A stretch of DNA of 64,000 nucleotides from Trichobilharzia regenti (taxonomy: Eukaryota; Platyhelminthes; Trematoda; Strigeidida; Schistosomatidae): positions 74,037,168 through 74,101,167 of the forward strand of contig OX235270.1 of the NCBI GenBank assembly GCA_944472135.2. The letters run 5' to 3'. Shown one piece after another: positions 12,445 to 25,410 of this stretch. The first letter of the stretch is position 1. Each line of letters starts with the position of its first letter. Under the pieces are notes generated by a model. The model worked only from the letters and a program-made list of their open reading frames with translations. It did not search any database and was not told the origin of the DNA. A program made the translations under genes and the position numbers.

Positions 12445-13660
12445 CAGAACAAAAGAGTATGCACAGATTAGTTGTTCTAGCCGACATTTTCCTTGCGAAA
12501 CTAGCAAATGGGCCAGTGAAAGATGCTATTGATGAACTTGAATTCTATTGTCGGCATTATATAATCGCCTAAATGAGACCCATCCAAATATCAAATTCCC
12601 CATGGCATATGAACACAATAATGAGTTCAGTTTCCTGAATCTAAATGTAGAAAGAACAAATGAAGGCACGATCGAAAAGTTCATCTATAGAAAAGAAACC
12701 TGGACTGGGCAATATCTTCACTATAACAGCTTTTGTCCCATAAGCTATAAACGTGGATCAGTGAGGAGTTAATTCCACAGAGCCAGGAAGCTATGTTCAC
12801 CAAACAAGGTCGAAGAAGAATTAGATTTCGTCGAGAAATGCCTAAGAGAAAATGGATATTCTAAGGGCTTTATACAGAAGTAAAGGAGAGAAAAAGATAA
12901 GAAAGAAAAACACCCAACTGTAGAAAAGAAAGAAGTGTTTATTTGTCTTCCATTCAAAGGAGATGCAGTGTCACGAAAGATTGACAAAAGACTGAAAGGT
13001 GCAGTGAAAAGAAGCTTCCCGGCAGCAAAACTCATTATATTATGCAGCACAACGTCTTCTATAAGCCACTCAAAATTAAACAAATACACTGCTGATGTCA
13101 CCTCAAACTGCGTTTATGAATGTACGTGCACTTTCGGGAGCAAGTAAATTGGAATGATGGAAAGAAGAGCTTCTATCCAGTTTTCTGAACACATTACAAG
13201 AAACCTGTGCCTGAAAGGAAGAAAATATTCTCAGAGTGCAATTACCAAACATATTGTTGATACCGGACATCTCACAGAGATTTCTAAGTCCTTCAAAATA
13301 TTAAATAGACAAAGGACAGCAAATTTACTGAGATTTTCCGAAGCGATCGCAATCAAACAATTTAAAACAGACTTATGCACACAGAAAGAGAATGTGGTTA
13401 ACCTCTCACTCCCTTGGTAACTGAATTTAGATTTTGATTACATTAATTAGTCATCTAATTCAGTGATCTCAACTCACTGAACAAATCTTAATCTCATAAA
13501 ATGTAACCGCTTTTGTTTTTTGAGTTGCTATGTTAACCTACAGGATAACACTGTTCTGTTAATTAATTTTTTCTGTTTTCTGTCTTACCCCTCCCCCTCT
13601 TTTCAACTTTAAAAGCGTATACACTGATGATGAAAACTTAAACTAAAAATTGTAATGCTT
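12445..13660 (+). mobile_element. Penelope-like element, second lineage, 5' truncated
   Basis: A plus-strand fragment. 12,548-12,772 reads the region after the catalytic palm (FSFLNLNVERTNEGTIEKFI, then a WTGQYLHYNSFCP block; family: FLDV ... K-x-T-x-T-x-x-YL-x-x-S-x-HP). 12,935-13,147 is the linker (LPFKGDAVSRKI) and the start of the GIY-YIG domain (CVYECTC). 13,154-13,420 carries the rest, ending VNLSLPW as the other copies do. Stops and shifts separate these parts. The sequence differs much from the 2.5-4.5 kb element, so it is a separate lineage. It ends with ACACTGATGATGAAAACT near 13,620. Confidence 0.75.
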
Positions 13661-16175
13661 TCATTATGGATGCGTCAGTTTAATAATATCTCTTCTCTAC
13701 TACCAATCAAACATTAAAGTATGTTATTATCATTTATGTAAGCATTGTAGTTGCAGGTAGTCTGCAGCTGATGAGAACCTGTAAAAAAGAATGATATCAT
13801 TTTATACTGCAAATTTTGTCTTCCTCTCTTTATTGAAATTTATCAAGGGAAGCAAATGTATGAAATGTATAAATTACTTATCAATACAAAGGAAAGTAAC
13901 ATTTACAAAAATTCTACAAAATCAAACAGCTTCCTTTTTTCGAAATCTACTGAGCGAAATATACACCTAATAATTTGGTTTCACGTGTGACCAATATTAT
14001 TAAATAATCTTGTGTGTATTCTGGGAATACCTTGGTTAGTTCTTTTTAAACTATGATATTGAATTGATCAGAATCACTTGATGGTGCTTTTACCAGCTGT
14101 TTTATTTAATATTCATTTAAGTAGAATCCTTTATATTCGAATTAGCTATAAAATCTTTTATTTTTCTCTCTTATCTTCGGCAATCTAATTCGATATTTGT
14201 ACGTTTCACAAGTGGTAAATGTAGTTTACACGCCACTGTATTAACCAGTAATTATTTGTAATTGTTTACACTAAGGTTTTCCATAGGTTTTTTATTTTTA
14301 ATGCTTTCACAGTAGTTTTCTACAATAAAAGGGTATGAACCTTGTTTATCTCACAGAAGCATATTTTTATGAATCTTAACTGCTTCACTCCACTGGTAGA
14401 TCAGGTGAATGGTGCCATTTTAAGGAAAACGTAAAAAGTTACCTCAATAAAGTGTTTCAAGATAACTCTGTTATCTGATTAAAGGCTTGGTGTGTAACTT
14501 TGATGTAATGAAAGTTCCAAATGATTTTGTACTACAGGTTATTGGCATTTTATGGCCCGTCTTTAACTTAATAAGCTAATTTCTTTCTCTCTCTCTCTAA
14601 ATTATGTTTTCGTGTTGTCTCGAGAGAGTCTAACATAAATGCTTTTCAATTAAAATTATATTCTCAAAGTATTCCAAGTCTAATAGGAGTTAAGAGAGAT
14701 ATGAAGAATAACAATAGAAATTGGTAGCATTGTGATTCACTTACGTTTTCGTGTCACAATGAGCTCTGATAATTGTCCAGCAGGAATACGGTTAACTTTC
14801 AAGTTAGAAAGTAAACCGGACTATACATGTTAGTTTACGAAGTGAACTGAAAACAAGATGAAGATTTAGACATTACATTCTAAAAACAGCCATCCTTCTC
14901 TAACAGATACTTGAATTTGGAATCATCTAACCCCAAATCAGGTCTCGTTAAGTGTTCACGAAATCCAGCTGGGAGCCAAGTCGGTAAGTGATAAATGTAA
15001 GTAAGCCAATCACACATATAAGTAAAACACTACTATTTAGTAACTACTCACTAAATTTCTTCCAAGAATTTACAAGGACTCATAATAAAAGTAAAAGCTG
15101 GATTTGTACACGAATGTAATCCCACAGCAGGTTGATGTAGCGTAAAAATTTAGAAAATAATATAGTCAGGTCGATGGAGAGGTAGATGTTGAATCTTTGA
15201 CAGTGGAATCCACCTCCACAACGTGCTAGGACGAAAAATCAGTCTTAGAAATATGTAAAAATCCAACGATTCAAAGCGCGAGAAATGGAACTGACTGTAT
15301 AAGGTAAGCTATAAAGCCATATGACTGACCACCAAGTAATGAATATGAACGATAACCTATGCTCTCAACGTCATCCAGTTGACAGATAGCTTGTTACTAT
15401 TTATTGCATCAAACGAATTTAGCTAATATCGATTTTTCGGAAACTATGGACTTGCTTTGGTTGGGAACGTCAACGTGAACCCATTTAGCTAAGTGACCAT
15501 TTTGCGCACCTGAATGACCTACCTGTTTACACTTAATTCTTATGAGGGACACCATTTGAGAATGCAGCGTTCCAATACAATAAAATTATAAGTTAATACC
15601 CTTCTCCGTTAGTGAGGAACCCAGTTATAGTTTGTTTAAGTCAAATAATACTGTCTTACTTTTTTTGGCGCTTAAATTAAAGAATGTTAAATTATATGAC
15701 ATTTATCAGCAGTTAAATTTCAATAAAATACCAAATTAGAAGTTCAATTTATAAAATTAAATGTAACGAAGTAGTATTTTTACTCCAGATTATTGCATCA
15801 AGCAGAGGAAAAGTTGTTTTCTAATTAGCTAACTGAACGTCAAGTTAGTGATGATTTTTACTAGGAAAAAAAATTACATTCATTTGTTCCATATGATGCA
15901 AATTGACCACATAGCAAACAATAATCAGCTTTCAGAAACATGGAAACGTGGTTTTTCTAAAATATCACCACAAGGTGAACATCAGGGAATCACAGGCTGT
16001 TTCGTATGAGTTCATTTTCCTATCTTTACAGCTTCTAAAGTATTTTCTATAAAGAAACTAAGATTTAATTTAGTGTTGTGTATTTGGTCTGAATTTAAAC
16101 ATAATCCAACGCCTGTACATATGAATATACATGGGATTTGTTGCCTTTCCCACTGTATAGTTAAGAGTAAGCTAC
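13661..16175. other. No gene seen
   Basis: AT-rich. I see no exon, RNA gene or repeat I can name. It contains a short (TC)n run near 14,585-14,600. Confidence 0.5.
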
Positions 16176-17095
16176 TAAATTATTATTACTATATCCTTTA
16201 ATTCCTAGGGGAACATAGGGCTTCAGCCACGCGTCTCCATTGCCTTCGGTTTTCTGCCAACTTATTCACTCCGCTCCAAGTCTGCCACACGCTTTCATCT
16301 CCTCTTCACATGACCTCCTCCAAGTCACCCTTGCATTGACAACCAACTCACCGTTTCTCTTTCGGGTTCCACTCGAGCAGTGGCTTGTCTAGTGATGGCA
16401 CTTGATGGTTTCCTCAGCGTATGGCCAATCCATCTCCATTTCTTCCTGCCTATTTGTTTCACAATCGGTTCCTGATTGGTTCGCTCCCAGAGATCCCTGT
16501 TGCTGATCTTTTCTGGCCGGCCATCTGATCTTGAGTAGTGAGCGAAGATAACTGTTAATGAAGGTCTGTAGTTTGTTTGAGATGCTGTTTATGACGTGCA
16601 GTGCAAGTCTTTGGTCCGTATAGTAGCACTGACTTCACATTGGAGTTGAAAATCCGGATCTCATTTCTGATGCTGAGTGCTGCTGACCTCCACACAGACT
16701 TAAGAGTAATGAAAGCTTGTCTTCCTTTCCCGATCCTCGCTTTGATATCCTTGTTAGTTCCGCCTGTAGTTGAAACGATGCTTCCTAAGTAGGTAGGTGA
16801 AGGAGGTTGTTTCTTTTAGGTTCCTCCCATTTATGCTGATTGTTGTCTGTTGTTGTTGCTGTTGGTGTTGACCAGGAATCTTCATCACCTCTGTTTTATC
16901 TATGTTCACCTGAAGTCCTATCTTTGATGCTTCTTCTACTAACTTGTTGCTTTTCACTTGCATATCTCCCAGTTTGTGGGAAATCAGACATATATTATCG
17001 GCGAAGTCCAGATCCTCCAAGTTTTTGTAAGAGTTCATTTGATGCCTGTTTCCTCATTGCCCGTTGTCTGTCGCATTAACCAGTCTACTGAATAA
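16176..17095 (-). mobile_element. RTE non-LTR element, 5' truncated
   Basis: A minus-strand copy close to that at 62.97-64 kb. 16,754-17,038 reads part of the reverse transcriptase: LEDLDFADNICLISHKLGDM and a KIGLQVNIDKTEVMKIPGQ block with a Gln run. The catalytic box is FADN instead of FADD, as in the 63-kb copy. The 3' end lies at 16,190-16,215. Frames on the plus strand here are shadows. Confidence 0.85.
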
Positions 17096-17775
17096 TAATG
17101 TATTTACTCATCAAAACATGTTTTTGAAGTCTTTTGAAGCTTAGCACTCGGACTATTCATGAATTCCTCCGCAGATAACACAGTGAAGTAGACAGTGTGC
17201 AGTTATTATCCCAAAAAGTGGGATGTTTATTGTACGAAATAAAAATATCAAAGAGAATTATGGTCAATATTAAGTGCAACTGACAGTACAAATACACGTA
17301 AAGGAGATTCAGCTGTGGTCAATGTCCAAAGCACTAAAAAGCACATATAATTACTCCATGGAATATTGAGCGATTCCTCAAAGAACGGTTCCTTTAGGCT
17401 TATTTAAGGTTACAGATGGGTTGAGTAAAAATCCTTTTAGGTTATGTATGCGCTTGTATGAGACTTTTGCAGATTTCTTATACTTTTTTGTTAGATGCTA
17501 ATATAAATATAATCCGATTGTGAAGACGAAGTAAGCTGGAAGACAGGTTACAGAAAAATTTGTCATAGAACAGTGAAAAACTAGTTCAGGGAGGAGATTC
17601 TTTTCAATGGTTATTTTTCTTTAGCATTAAATACAAATTTTACACAAGAGAAAATAGTAGCAAAAGAGATAGACTGTCATAAGCATAGTTGAAAATATAA
17701 ACCAACTTTTAAGACAAGGTGAATGACGATGACAGAGTTATGTGATAAGGTAGACAATCTGATGAATAGTAAATT
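17096..17775. other. No gene seen
   Basis: AT-rich, no recognisable feature. Confidence 0.5.
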
Positions 17776-18006
17776 TGGAATGGTTACAGGATTTCATCAT
17801 GAGCTGACACTGGTTACAGAACCATTAGAAAACCTGAGAGTACTGGACAGCTAGCTGTTTCGTCCTAGTTTGGGACTCTTCGTCAATAAACACCCGCAGG
17901 GGTTCGAAGCCAGGACCTTCTGGTTACAAGACGAGCTAGTGGACCATTAAGCCACTGGGACCCAATCCAATGGTCCATGAATTTTAACTTCTGACAATTC
18001 ACGAGT
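17776..18006 (-). repeat. Sm-alpha-type SINE, ribozyme altered
   Basis: A minus-strand copy with the tRNA-like B-box and the hammerhead block. Stem III is extended to the palindrome ACAGCTAGCTGT. The core reads ACGAAGA where intact copies have CTGAAGA, so it has lost invariant core bases and is probably inactive. Confidence 0.8.
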
Positions 18007-19255
18007 TCAAATACAGATAGAAAATTAGCTAAACACAACAACAACAACGATATTTTTCACCAATTTTCCAATTTAGGCAGACAAAGAACAAACACTGGTA
18101 TAGAATTAACATTCCATTTTATTTCGATGGTTCTCATCAACTGCATACAACCTATAATCAAAAATCAAGAAAAGTTAGCGCAAAATTTAACATACTTTTG
18201 TCTATCAACAAGCATATTGTAAGTGTCACGATGAGATAAAACATCAGGATGATAAGGTTAGCTAAAGTACTACAGCGTATATATATATATATTATATATA
18301 TATATATACATGTATAAAGTGAGATGTTTAATGAAAGCCCATTGCTGATTATAAGCTAAACGTCATCCAAATGTATCTCTGTATTAATAATAATAGTTCT
18401 ACAAGAATCCATTTAATGACACTTAAGTTCGACGTAACCTTTTATTGATCCGTAAACAGGTGAATGTTAAAGCTGATCCCCAGTCAACTCATACAGTGTA
18501 ACAGAACACGAGATTATTTTCACTATTTGATTGGGAATTTAAAAATTTAACAGTTCAAGTGGACTTCACTTTCAGATTTGGTTTGTGCACTAGACATTGA
18601 CTTGTTTTTTATTAATAATAATCCAGTTTTTGGAGTCAGTTTTCGGTGATTTTTAGTTGAAAATATCGAGGTGATTATCATTGATTATTTTATATTTACC
18701 ATCCACTTGTTTATAAATTAGACCAAGTGCCAATTTCTTATTAAACTGTATATATTTATCAAATTGTCTGAAGGTAAACAAATGATAACTGTAAATAATA
18801 ATAAGCAGCTCAATGATTGACATTAGACTTTAAGTGGAGCTACAAGTTGCACTAGGCTTTGTCACTAGAATAAACAAACAGATATGTCAGTTTTTCACTC
18901 CACATATTTATTGTTTATAGTTTTTGTCTTCTGAAGTATGGAACAACCGAAACAATAAGACAAATAACATATCCCAGTGATGTAAAGTAGATCAAGTCAG
19001 GGGTGCAAACAAAACAGTATTGCTTACTTAGAAAATCATCATATCATCTAGATTGCATTCGGAAATTACGGTGATGAATCATAGAAATAAGAATGAGTAT
19101 TGAGTACTGAAGAAATATTGTGTTGTATGTCTAATACTACACATTCATTCGAAAAAGTAGATGATAAGGCATTTCAGTAATTTTATGTTTAGATTGTAAG
19201 CGTAGTAAACTTTGTAAGACTTAAATGCCTAAAACTGAAAGTTTTGTACGTTTAG
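18007..19255. other. No gene seen; (TA)n repeat at 18,278-18,310
   Basis: AT-rich with a TA microsatellite and no recognisable exon. Confidence 0.5.
18278..18310. repeat. (TA)n microsatellite
   Basis: An almost perfect TA run with one TT interruption. Confidence 0.9.
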
Positions 19256-19812
19256 GTGGGAATATTTAAAAACCAGCATCAGAGAAGCAAGGCAGACTCT
19301 CGTCACCCTTAAACTGTATTAAAAATCTGCTGCATTCGGCACTAAGAATGAAATTTGGATTTTCAATACCAGTCTTAGGTCAGTTCTTCTATTTGGTTTT
19401 GAAACTTGGAGCCTGTGTCACAAAACGTATTTGCAACAAGCTGCAGACTTTTATCGATAGCTGATTTTGCTCCCTATTGAAGATTAGATAGGTGGTCGGA
19501 AAGAATCATTAACAAGGAACTATTTCAACGAAACAACCGAGAACCTATTGCCCGAAGAATACTGAGACTGGTTGGACATACGATTTGGAGATGCTGAGTG
19601 ACATGACGCATCAGGCCATCGAGTGGATACGCGGCGGGAAACAACGACTAGGCATAGACAAAGGGTGACATGGTGGAAGTCGTGTGAGGAGGATATGACA
19701 GCTTATAGGCAATCATAGAGCCAGTTAAAAGTTCACAGAACAGGATAAAATGAACATGTGCCGTTTAAGCCCCGTGTTTCACTTGGAACCCAAATGAACA
19801 GTAATAATATAA
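19256..19812 (+). mobile_element. RTE non-LTR element, 3' fragment
   Basis: Plus-strand remnant of the RTE C-terminal region. Visible blocks, in shifting frames, are LLFGFETWS (family: LLYGSETW), a stretch resembling RRILRLVGHT (family: RWxGHV) and a WRRTV-like GDMVEVV end. It then runs to the 3' end (TTTCACTTGGAACCCAAATG). Full of stops. Confidence 0.65.
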
Positions 19813-20589
19813 TTTAATAACAATTTTAAAAAACTACCTGAAATCATTTACAAGGTGACAGGGTGAATACTCACATACAAACAGGACCATATGAGGAAGT
19901 TAATAAATCAACAGACAACGTTATGAATAAGGTTAAGAAATCCACAGCGGACCTTATACGCCGAATGAAGCCGTCTCTAGGTGAGTCTAAGTGGTTTAAT
20001 TTAATGCCTAAAACTAATAACCCTAGTAAGATGTATGGAGTTGTTAAATTTCATAAGTCAGAATACCCTATTAGACCTGTAGTTGGTTTTAGAAATTCAC
20101 CTACTTATGAATTATCTAAATATTTATCTATGGTATTCAATCCCCTTAAAAGCCACTTGAAATCTAGACTAACAAATTTTTATGAACTAAAATTAGACAA
20201 TGAAGAAAAATGTTAGGTTTTGAAATTTTCAGTCTATATACACGTATACCAAGAAATATAGCTTTAGAAGCAGTCAGAAACGAACTCATTTGTGATGAAG
20301 AACTTGAACTTAGAACAAAACTACCACCTGAGTATATAATACTGGGAGTACAGCTGTGGCTGACTTCCATAGTATTTAAATTCCAAGGGAAAATACACAA
20401 ACAAACTAAGGGAGTTGCCATAGGATCATAAACAGATTTTTCGAACACACCAACTCGAAGGTGGAGGCAAATCAATTCACTTATGAATTGGAAATTCATG
20501 AAGGGGAGTTTCCAATCTTAGGTTGTAGCACAAAAAGGAAAGACGATAGGAAATCCAGACATTAAAACTGATATTTGGATTTTGATATG

Positions 20590-21045
20590 TATCCATATAT
20601 GTGTGTGTGTATGGTGGTCTCTCTTTCTATTGCACTGTTAGTCTGTGACCATTTCACTTTGATGAACCTGTCTCCCTTAACAATGTATATACCCCTTATA
20701 GTATATATAATATGTGTGTTTGTTGACAGTCTGTCTTGGTGATATATATATCCATATAATATATATGTTTGTTGACATGTCTGCTATATTTTGCTATGTA
20801 TATATGGATCGATACTCCATTATAATTAGCCATTCATCTTAAGACTGTCTATTGATTTGTTCACACACTTGTCTGGACATTAATATATATATATATATAT
20901 TGCATTCACACTCTTGTGTGAATTGATTCTCCTGGTGTTTTGGAAAATAGAAGTATCATCGCAAACCTAGTGGTCTTCTGATTTCCGTCTTTCTTGCGTC
21001 AGGACTATTAAGTTCTCGACCAGTACATAATAATAGTTTGGCGAC
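20590..21045 (+). mobile_element. LTR retrotransposon LTR inserted in the Penelope-like element
   Basis: About 450 bases with TA-rich simple sequence. The end (GTGGTCTTCTGATTTCCGTC, then GCGTCAGGACTATTAAG) is shared, in reverse, with 25,130-25,410. It is followed by TTTGGCGACGAG, which looks like the start of an internal region or primer-binding site. No coding part remains, so it may be a solo LTR. Exact ends are uncertain. Confidence 0.55.
20882..20900. repeat. (TA)n microsatellite
   Basis: A short perfect TA run inside the LTR. Confidence 0.85.
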
Positions 21046-22060
21046 GAGTACATAACAGATTTACAGTCATCCCATCCTATGTCAGTAAAAATAGGATTGC
21101 TGAAATGTTTAAGTAATAGGGCACAAAACGTAAGTAGTACGAAGGAAAATCTAAAACAGGAAGTGAGGCATATAAGAGAAGCTTTGAAACTTAATAATTA
21201 CCTTGACAAATTCATCATCAAGTATGTAGGAAAATGTAAAAATAAATGATAATAGTAGTGATAGTGATAACAATAATATTATTGATGACAAGTATATCAA
21301 ACATGCACAGGACAGTGACAACAGCAACAATAGGGAATATAAATCATCAGTAGTACTTCCTTAAAAAGAAGGAATCTTGGAAACCCTATAGACAATTCTT
21401 ACCAATGTAGCAATAAAAGTGGCATTCAAACCCACAAATTCAATTAGAAACAAGCTTTGTTGGTTAGAGGATCCTGTGGAACCAGTTAAACAAAACTATT
21501 TAGTTTTACTAATCCCCTACAGTGATAATCACGTCAGATACATAGGTCAGTTAGACTAGCGGAGCATAAAAGCTTAGCAAAATCTCGATTAGTTGACCCG
21601 AATGAGATGAGAAATCTGGAGAATAGTTCAGCCGTAGATAGCACTACATGCACTTGCACACAACCATACAATAGGATGGGATAAGATGACGGAATCGACT
21701 GCAAATACATGTAATACGAATGATTCAACACCTGTCCCAGATATCTGGAAAATTCTACTGCCCCTACGACAAATTGGAGAGAACAAAGAAAACTAATAAA
21801 CTCAAGTTTCGAAGTAGTGTGATTATAAGTGATATGTTCAAGAACAATAAATTTTGTTTGAAACGTCATCCAGTAAAGAATACTTTTTCACTGTGTGATA
21901 CATCTAATAAACAAACTAATATGGAATTGCTTTCTACCACAGTGCCCAAGTTTCATACATATATGAAGTCATTCCACTGTAAAAGACGGAGAATACGGTT
22001 CAGTGAAAGAAAGGCTTTTGTTCTCATAAACTTACTGACAGGACGATAAGGTTACAAATG

Positions 22061-22840
22061 TACACGTTTTAGTTACACAGACTGCAAATATCTGGTCAGG
22101 CGTCAGGTTTATTTGAGTAACATTATAAGTTTATAGTTGGGATGTGTAAAATTTACTTCACTTGGTGAGAAGAGAAGGATAGTAAAGTATTTGATAAATG
22201 AGGAACCAAGCTTTTTCTAAAACACAAGTGAAGATTTGTTAATTGAGGCAGAAGAGTAGTCTTTCAATTGAATGACAATTCGCATGATAATCCATGGATT
22301 TCAATGTATTTGAATGGCAAGGCTTTTTACAGTAATAATAAAATTGATATTCAAACATGATCAATTATCAGAAATGAAGAAATAATCAGCTGGTGAAATT
22401 TAAAGCAGTAAACTCCCTTCATGAATTTCGATACAACAATAAAAAGAAGCAATTTATCCTCAGCGTTTAATGTATTTATGGAACATATTTTGGACAATCT
22501 CATTACACAGGTACTTTTCACACATTTATACAAAGGTTCAAAATGTTTTGGGTCAAGATCAGAGATAAGAGTTAAGAAAAAAAGGAGTGGAAATGTTACT
22601 ACGAGGAATAAACCTTGGTTATCAAATCGTATTATCAAGGCAGATTCAATGTAATAAGGAACAACTTTGAGACACATCAAACGGGTCTAAATCCTTTTAT
22701 GCTTAGGGTCACAAAGAATTTATATGATTTAAACCAGTTTCAGAAAACACGAGACGATAAGCAGAGATTATAAAATAACAAAACGAGACGAAATTATAGC
22801 AAAGATTCAAGAAAACTGACTGAATTTACTTTGGGATGTT
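22061..22840. other. No gene seen
   Basis: AT-rich. The overlapping frames at 22,351-22,680 on both strands have no family signature. Confidence 0.5.
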
Positions 22841-22844
22841 TAAT

Positions 22845-23065
22845 TCCTTTGCGTTTCCAGTAGAACACAGGGCTTCAAACTTAAGCTTTGGAGTTTCACC
22901 GGCAACGGTATTTATTTTTTACAGGGTGTAGTTACTAGCTTCATGCCCAACCTTCTATCTTTACTCGGATAACCACCGGCTGTGCAGGGCTAAGGTTTTC
23001 ACCTATCATACACATCTTTGGTGGGTATTCCACTACTGAACCGCCGACTCAAACGATCAGTACGA
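22845..23065 (-). repeat. tRNA-derived SINE, second family
   Basis: A minus-strand copy with the family blocks TTCCAGTAGAACACAGGGCT, GCTTTGGAGTTTCACC and GCTTCATGCCCAACCTTC. The tRNA-like end is decayed. Confidence 0.65.
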
Positions 23066-24460
23066 GAGTAAAATACAAATTAAGCTAAAACCAAGCACAA
23101 TCATTTTTGAAATATTGCTGGTTTAAGAGAAAAAAATAGTAATTTAGCTGTCAGTGTAACAAAGGAACTGGGTAGTTCGAACTGAGTTGGATGTGCTAAC
23201 TCAGTCTAATCAACTACGTCAGTGACTAGCTCTGTCTTAAACCAGTGAAACAGCTTCTCACTATTTAAATCACTTTGATCTGGTTGGCAGACGCTACTGA
23301 TCGATGTGAGTGGTCTCCGACTGTTCATTTCACTCAGCAGTATACATTATCAAAACTTCCAACTATTCAGCACGTTCATCGAGTTATAGCGACATTCCAG
23401 AGATGGTTGCAGTGGATTTAAGAAGACATCTGTTAACTTAATCATCATTCATTAGAGATAAGCATTGGAATTTTACCAAGGCATCTGTGACACCCATGTT
23501 CTCTATCTCGATAAACTTATCGAGAATTCCAACAAGTTTTACTTTACGGCACTTAGAATTATTTCACACAAATTGTCTTACTTTTTTTCCAGAAAGTTGT
23601 CAGTAGACTGGATTTCTAGTAGTATTTATTTTTCATGAAAAGTAGTCTTATAATTCACTTTCAAGGAAGTTAACAACATAGGCGCTTCTTTCTACTATTC
23701 ACAGACACGTGCACTTCGTACACGATTGAAATTGGCTGCAAACTTTTAACTGAATGGATTACTATGTGATTTGTTATGTGAAAACTCTTATATGGCACAC
23801 TGCAGAATCATTTAATTATTTTATTGTAATATCACACAACTGGAATCTAGTTAAATAAAAATTAGTAGTAGAATTTTCACCCAAAGTAAACACTTCACAC
23901 TTTACAGAATATTTCTTTGGCTAGTTTTCATCAGTGTTTTTCAGTTTAATAACTAGATTAGTGCCAAGACGTGTTATTTTATGTCTTCTTAACATCATTT
24001 TGAACAGTGTCCCTTTTTGGATATCTGAACCATAGTCAATATGATGTGCGTTTCCACTGGTTAAGTATTTGGAAGAAAGCAGTATTTTAGGAGTTGTACA
24101 TACTACTGCTTTACTTATATACAGTAAATTTTCTTTTTTCCATGCATACATTACTGAGAAGTTCAGCATTATGTCACTTATTGCGTAAAATCAATATGTC
24201 TTCAGAATTTCTTCTGCGATATGCCCTTCCTTCATTTGCATATGCAAACCTAGTCATTGCAGTTTTCCTTGCAGATATTTGTCCTAATATAAAATAAACC
24301 ACTACGATATTCATAATGATCTAATGAAGTTGTAGTGACGTGGAAAATTCTGCTCACATAAATAAGGAAAATGCTACACGTAAGTTATGTGATAGCTGAG
24401 AATCTTCAGGCCACTTCTATTACGAAAGGAATCGCTTTAATTGAACCTACTAACAATTAA
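23066..24460. other. No gene seen
   Basis: AT-rich; small frames at 23,921-24,297 overlap on both strands and have no signature. Confidence 0.5.
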
Positions 24461-24463
24461 TAA

Positions 24464-24625
24464 CATTCAAGTGTTGGTTTGTAGGGATTTGATTGGTTTC
24501 AGGATTTCATCATGAGCTGACATTAGTTAGAGAGTCCCAAACTAGGACGAAACAGCTGTCCAGTACTCCCAGGTTTTCCAATGGTTCTCTAACTAATGTC
24601 AGCTCATGATGAAATCCTGAAATTA
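24464..24625. repeat. Sm-alpha fragment folded as an inverted repeat
   Basis: The arms GGATTTCATCATGAGCTGAC and GTCAGCTCATGATGAAATCC face each other around a ribozyme 3' half (GAGTCCCAAACTAGGACG and on). The 5' core (CTGA) and the tRNA-like part are missing. It looks like a deletion product of a head-to-head pair like that at 61.2-61.9 kb. Confidence 0.75.
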
Positions 24626-25085
24626 ATAACATTGTTAAGTCATTTTTAGTTGACAACAGCATTCAACCTTGTTTTCGGGTTGATTAGGCCTTTTTAGGTG
24701 TGTGTTTACCCATACATCACTTTTCAAAGTAGCTTTAACATTTGTTTTATGACTGTTTGAAGTAAAACACATCAAGTTCATTTCTTAAATCTTACAGTCA
24801 TTCATTGTTGGTAACCTCTGTGATTAGAAAAGACAAGATATTTGGTAGTTCACCTTTATATCAAGGAAAAATACACTATATTTATACATTTTTAGCCACA
24901 TTGAAGGTCGGTTAGGTCAGCGGATAATAAACTGGTCTAATTGGTTGTCGATTTTCAGAAGGTTAGACTTTTAGGAGTAAAGCTGCCCTGACGACAACGC
25001 GAACTAAATCCAGATTTGAAGAATAAACACTCCAACTTCTGCTGCCATTGACTGAAAAGGTTTTTTTTCACTTTAGGCCGCTTCT
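24626..25085. other. No gene seen
   Basis: AT-rich, no recognisable feature. Confidence 0.5.
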
Positions 25086-25129
25086 CATCATTTTGCGTCT
25101 ATATGTGTTATGTACTGCTGCTGAGTGAG

Positions 25130-25410
25130 TTATTAGAGTTTTCCTCATTGCCAATTATGTTATGCACTCGTCGAGTAGTTAATAGTCCTGACGCGAAAAG
25201 AGGGAAATCAGAAGACCACCAGGTTTACGATTTTCCAGGCAAGGAAAATAAATGTCACACAAGGGTGTGAGTGAAATGGTACGAGTGTACGAAACGTGGG
25301 AACAAGAATGTATATAAGTGTACAGTACAAAAGTATATATGAAAATGACTAATACACATGAACCAATAAATAGACAGTCTTAACAATATACTACTGATAA
25401 GTCCCTTAGG
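25130..25410 (-). mobile_element. LTR remnant, same family as that at 20.6-21.0 kb
   Basis: A minus-strand copy. Its reverse reads GGTGGTCTTCTGATTTCC, TCGCGTCAGGACTATTAA and then AATTGGCAATGAGG, matching the plus-strand copy's end. No coding part is next to it. Confidence 0.55.

Larger units (their letters stand above)
19813..22060 (+). mobile_element. Penelope-like element, third lineage, split by an LTR insertion
   Basis: A plus-strand element. 19,863-20,216 reads the reverse transcriptase fingers (KMYGVVKFHKSEYPIRPVVG, then FRNSPTYELSKYL; family: KMYGLPKIHK ... RPIVS ... SPTY-x-LSKYL). 20,210-20,431 holds palm A (FEIFSLYTRIP) and KQTKGVAIGS. The reading resumes after the LTR at about 21,060 with the helical linker (NRAQNVSSTKENLKQEVRHI) and, near 21,340-21,560, VVLP ... 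KVAFKPTNSIRNKLCWLEDP and a GIY-YIG remnant (RYIGQ ... RLAEHKSLAKSR). Stops throughout; dead copy. Confidence 0.75.
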
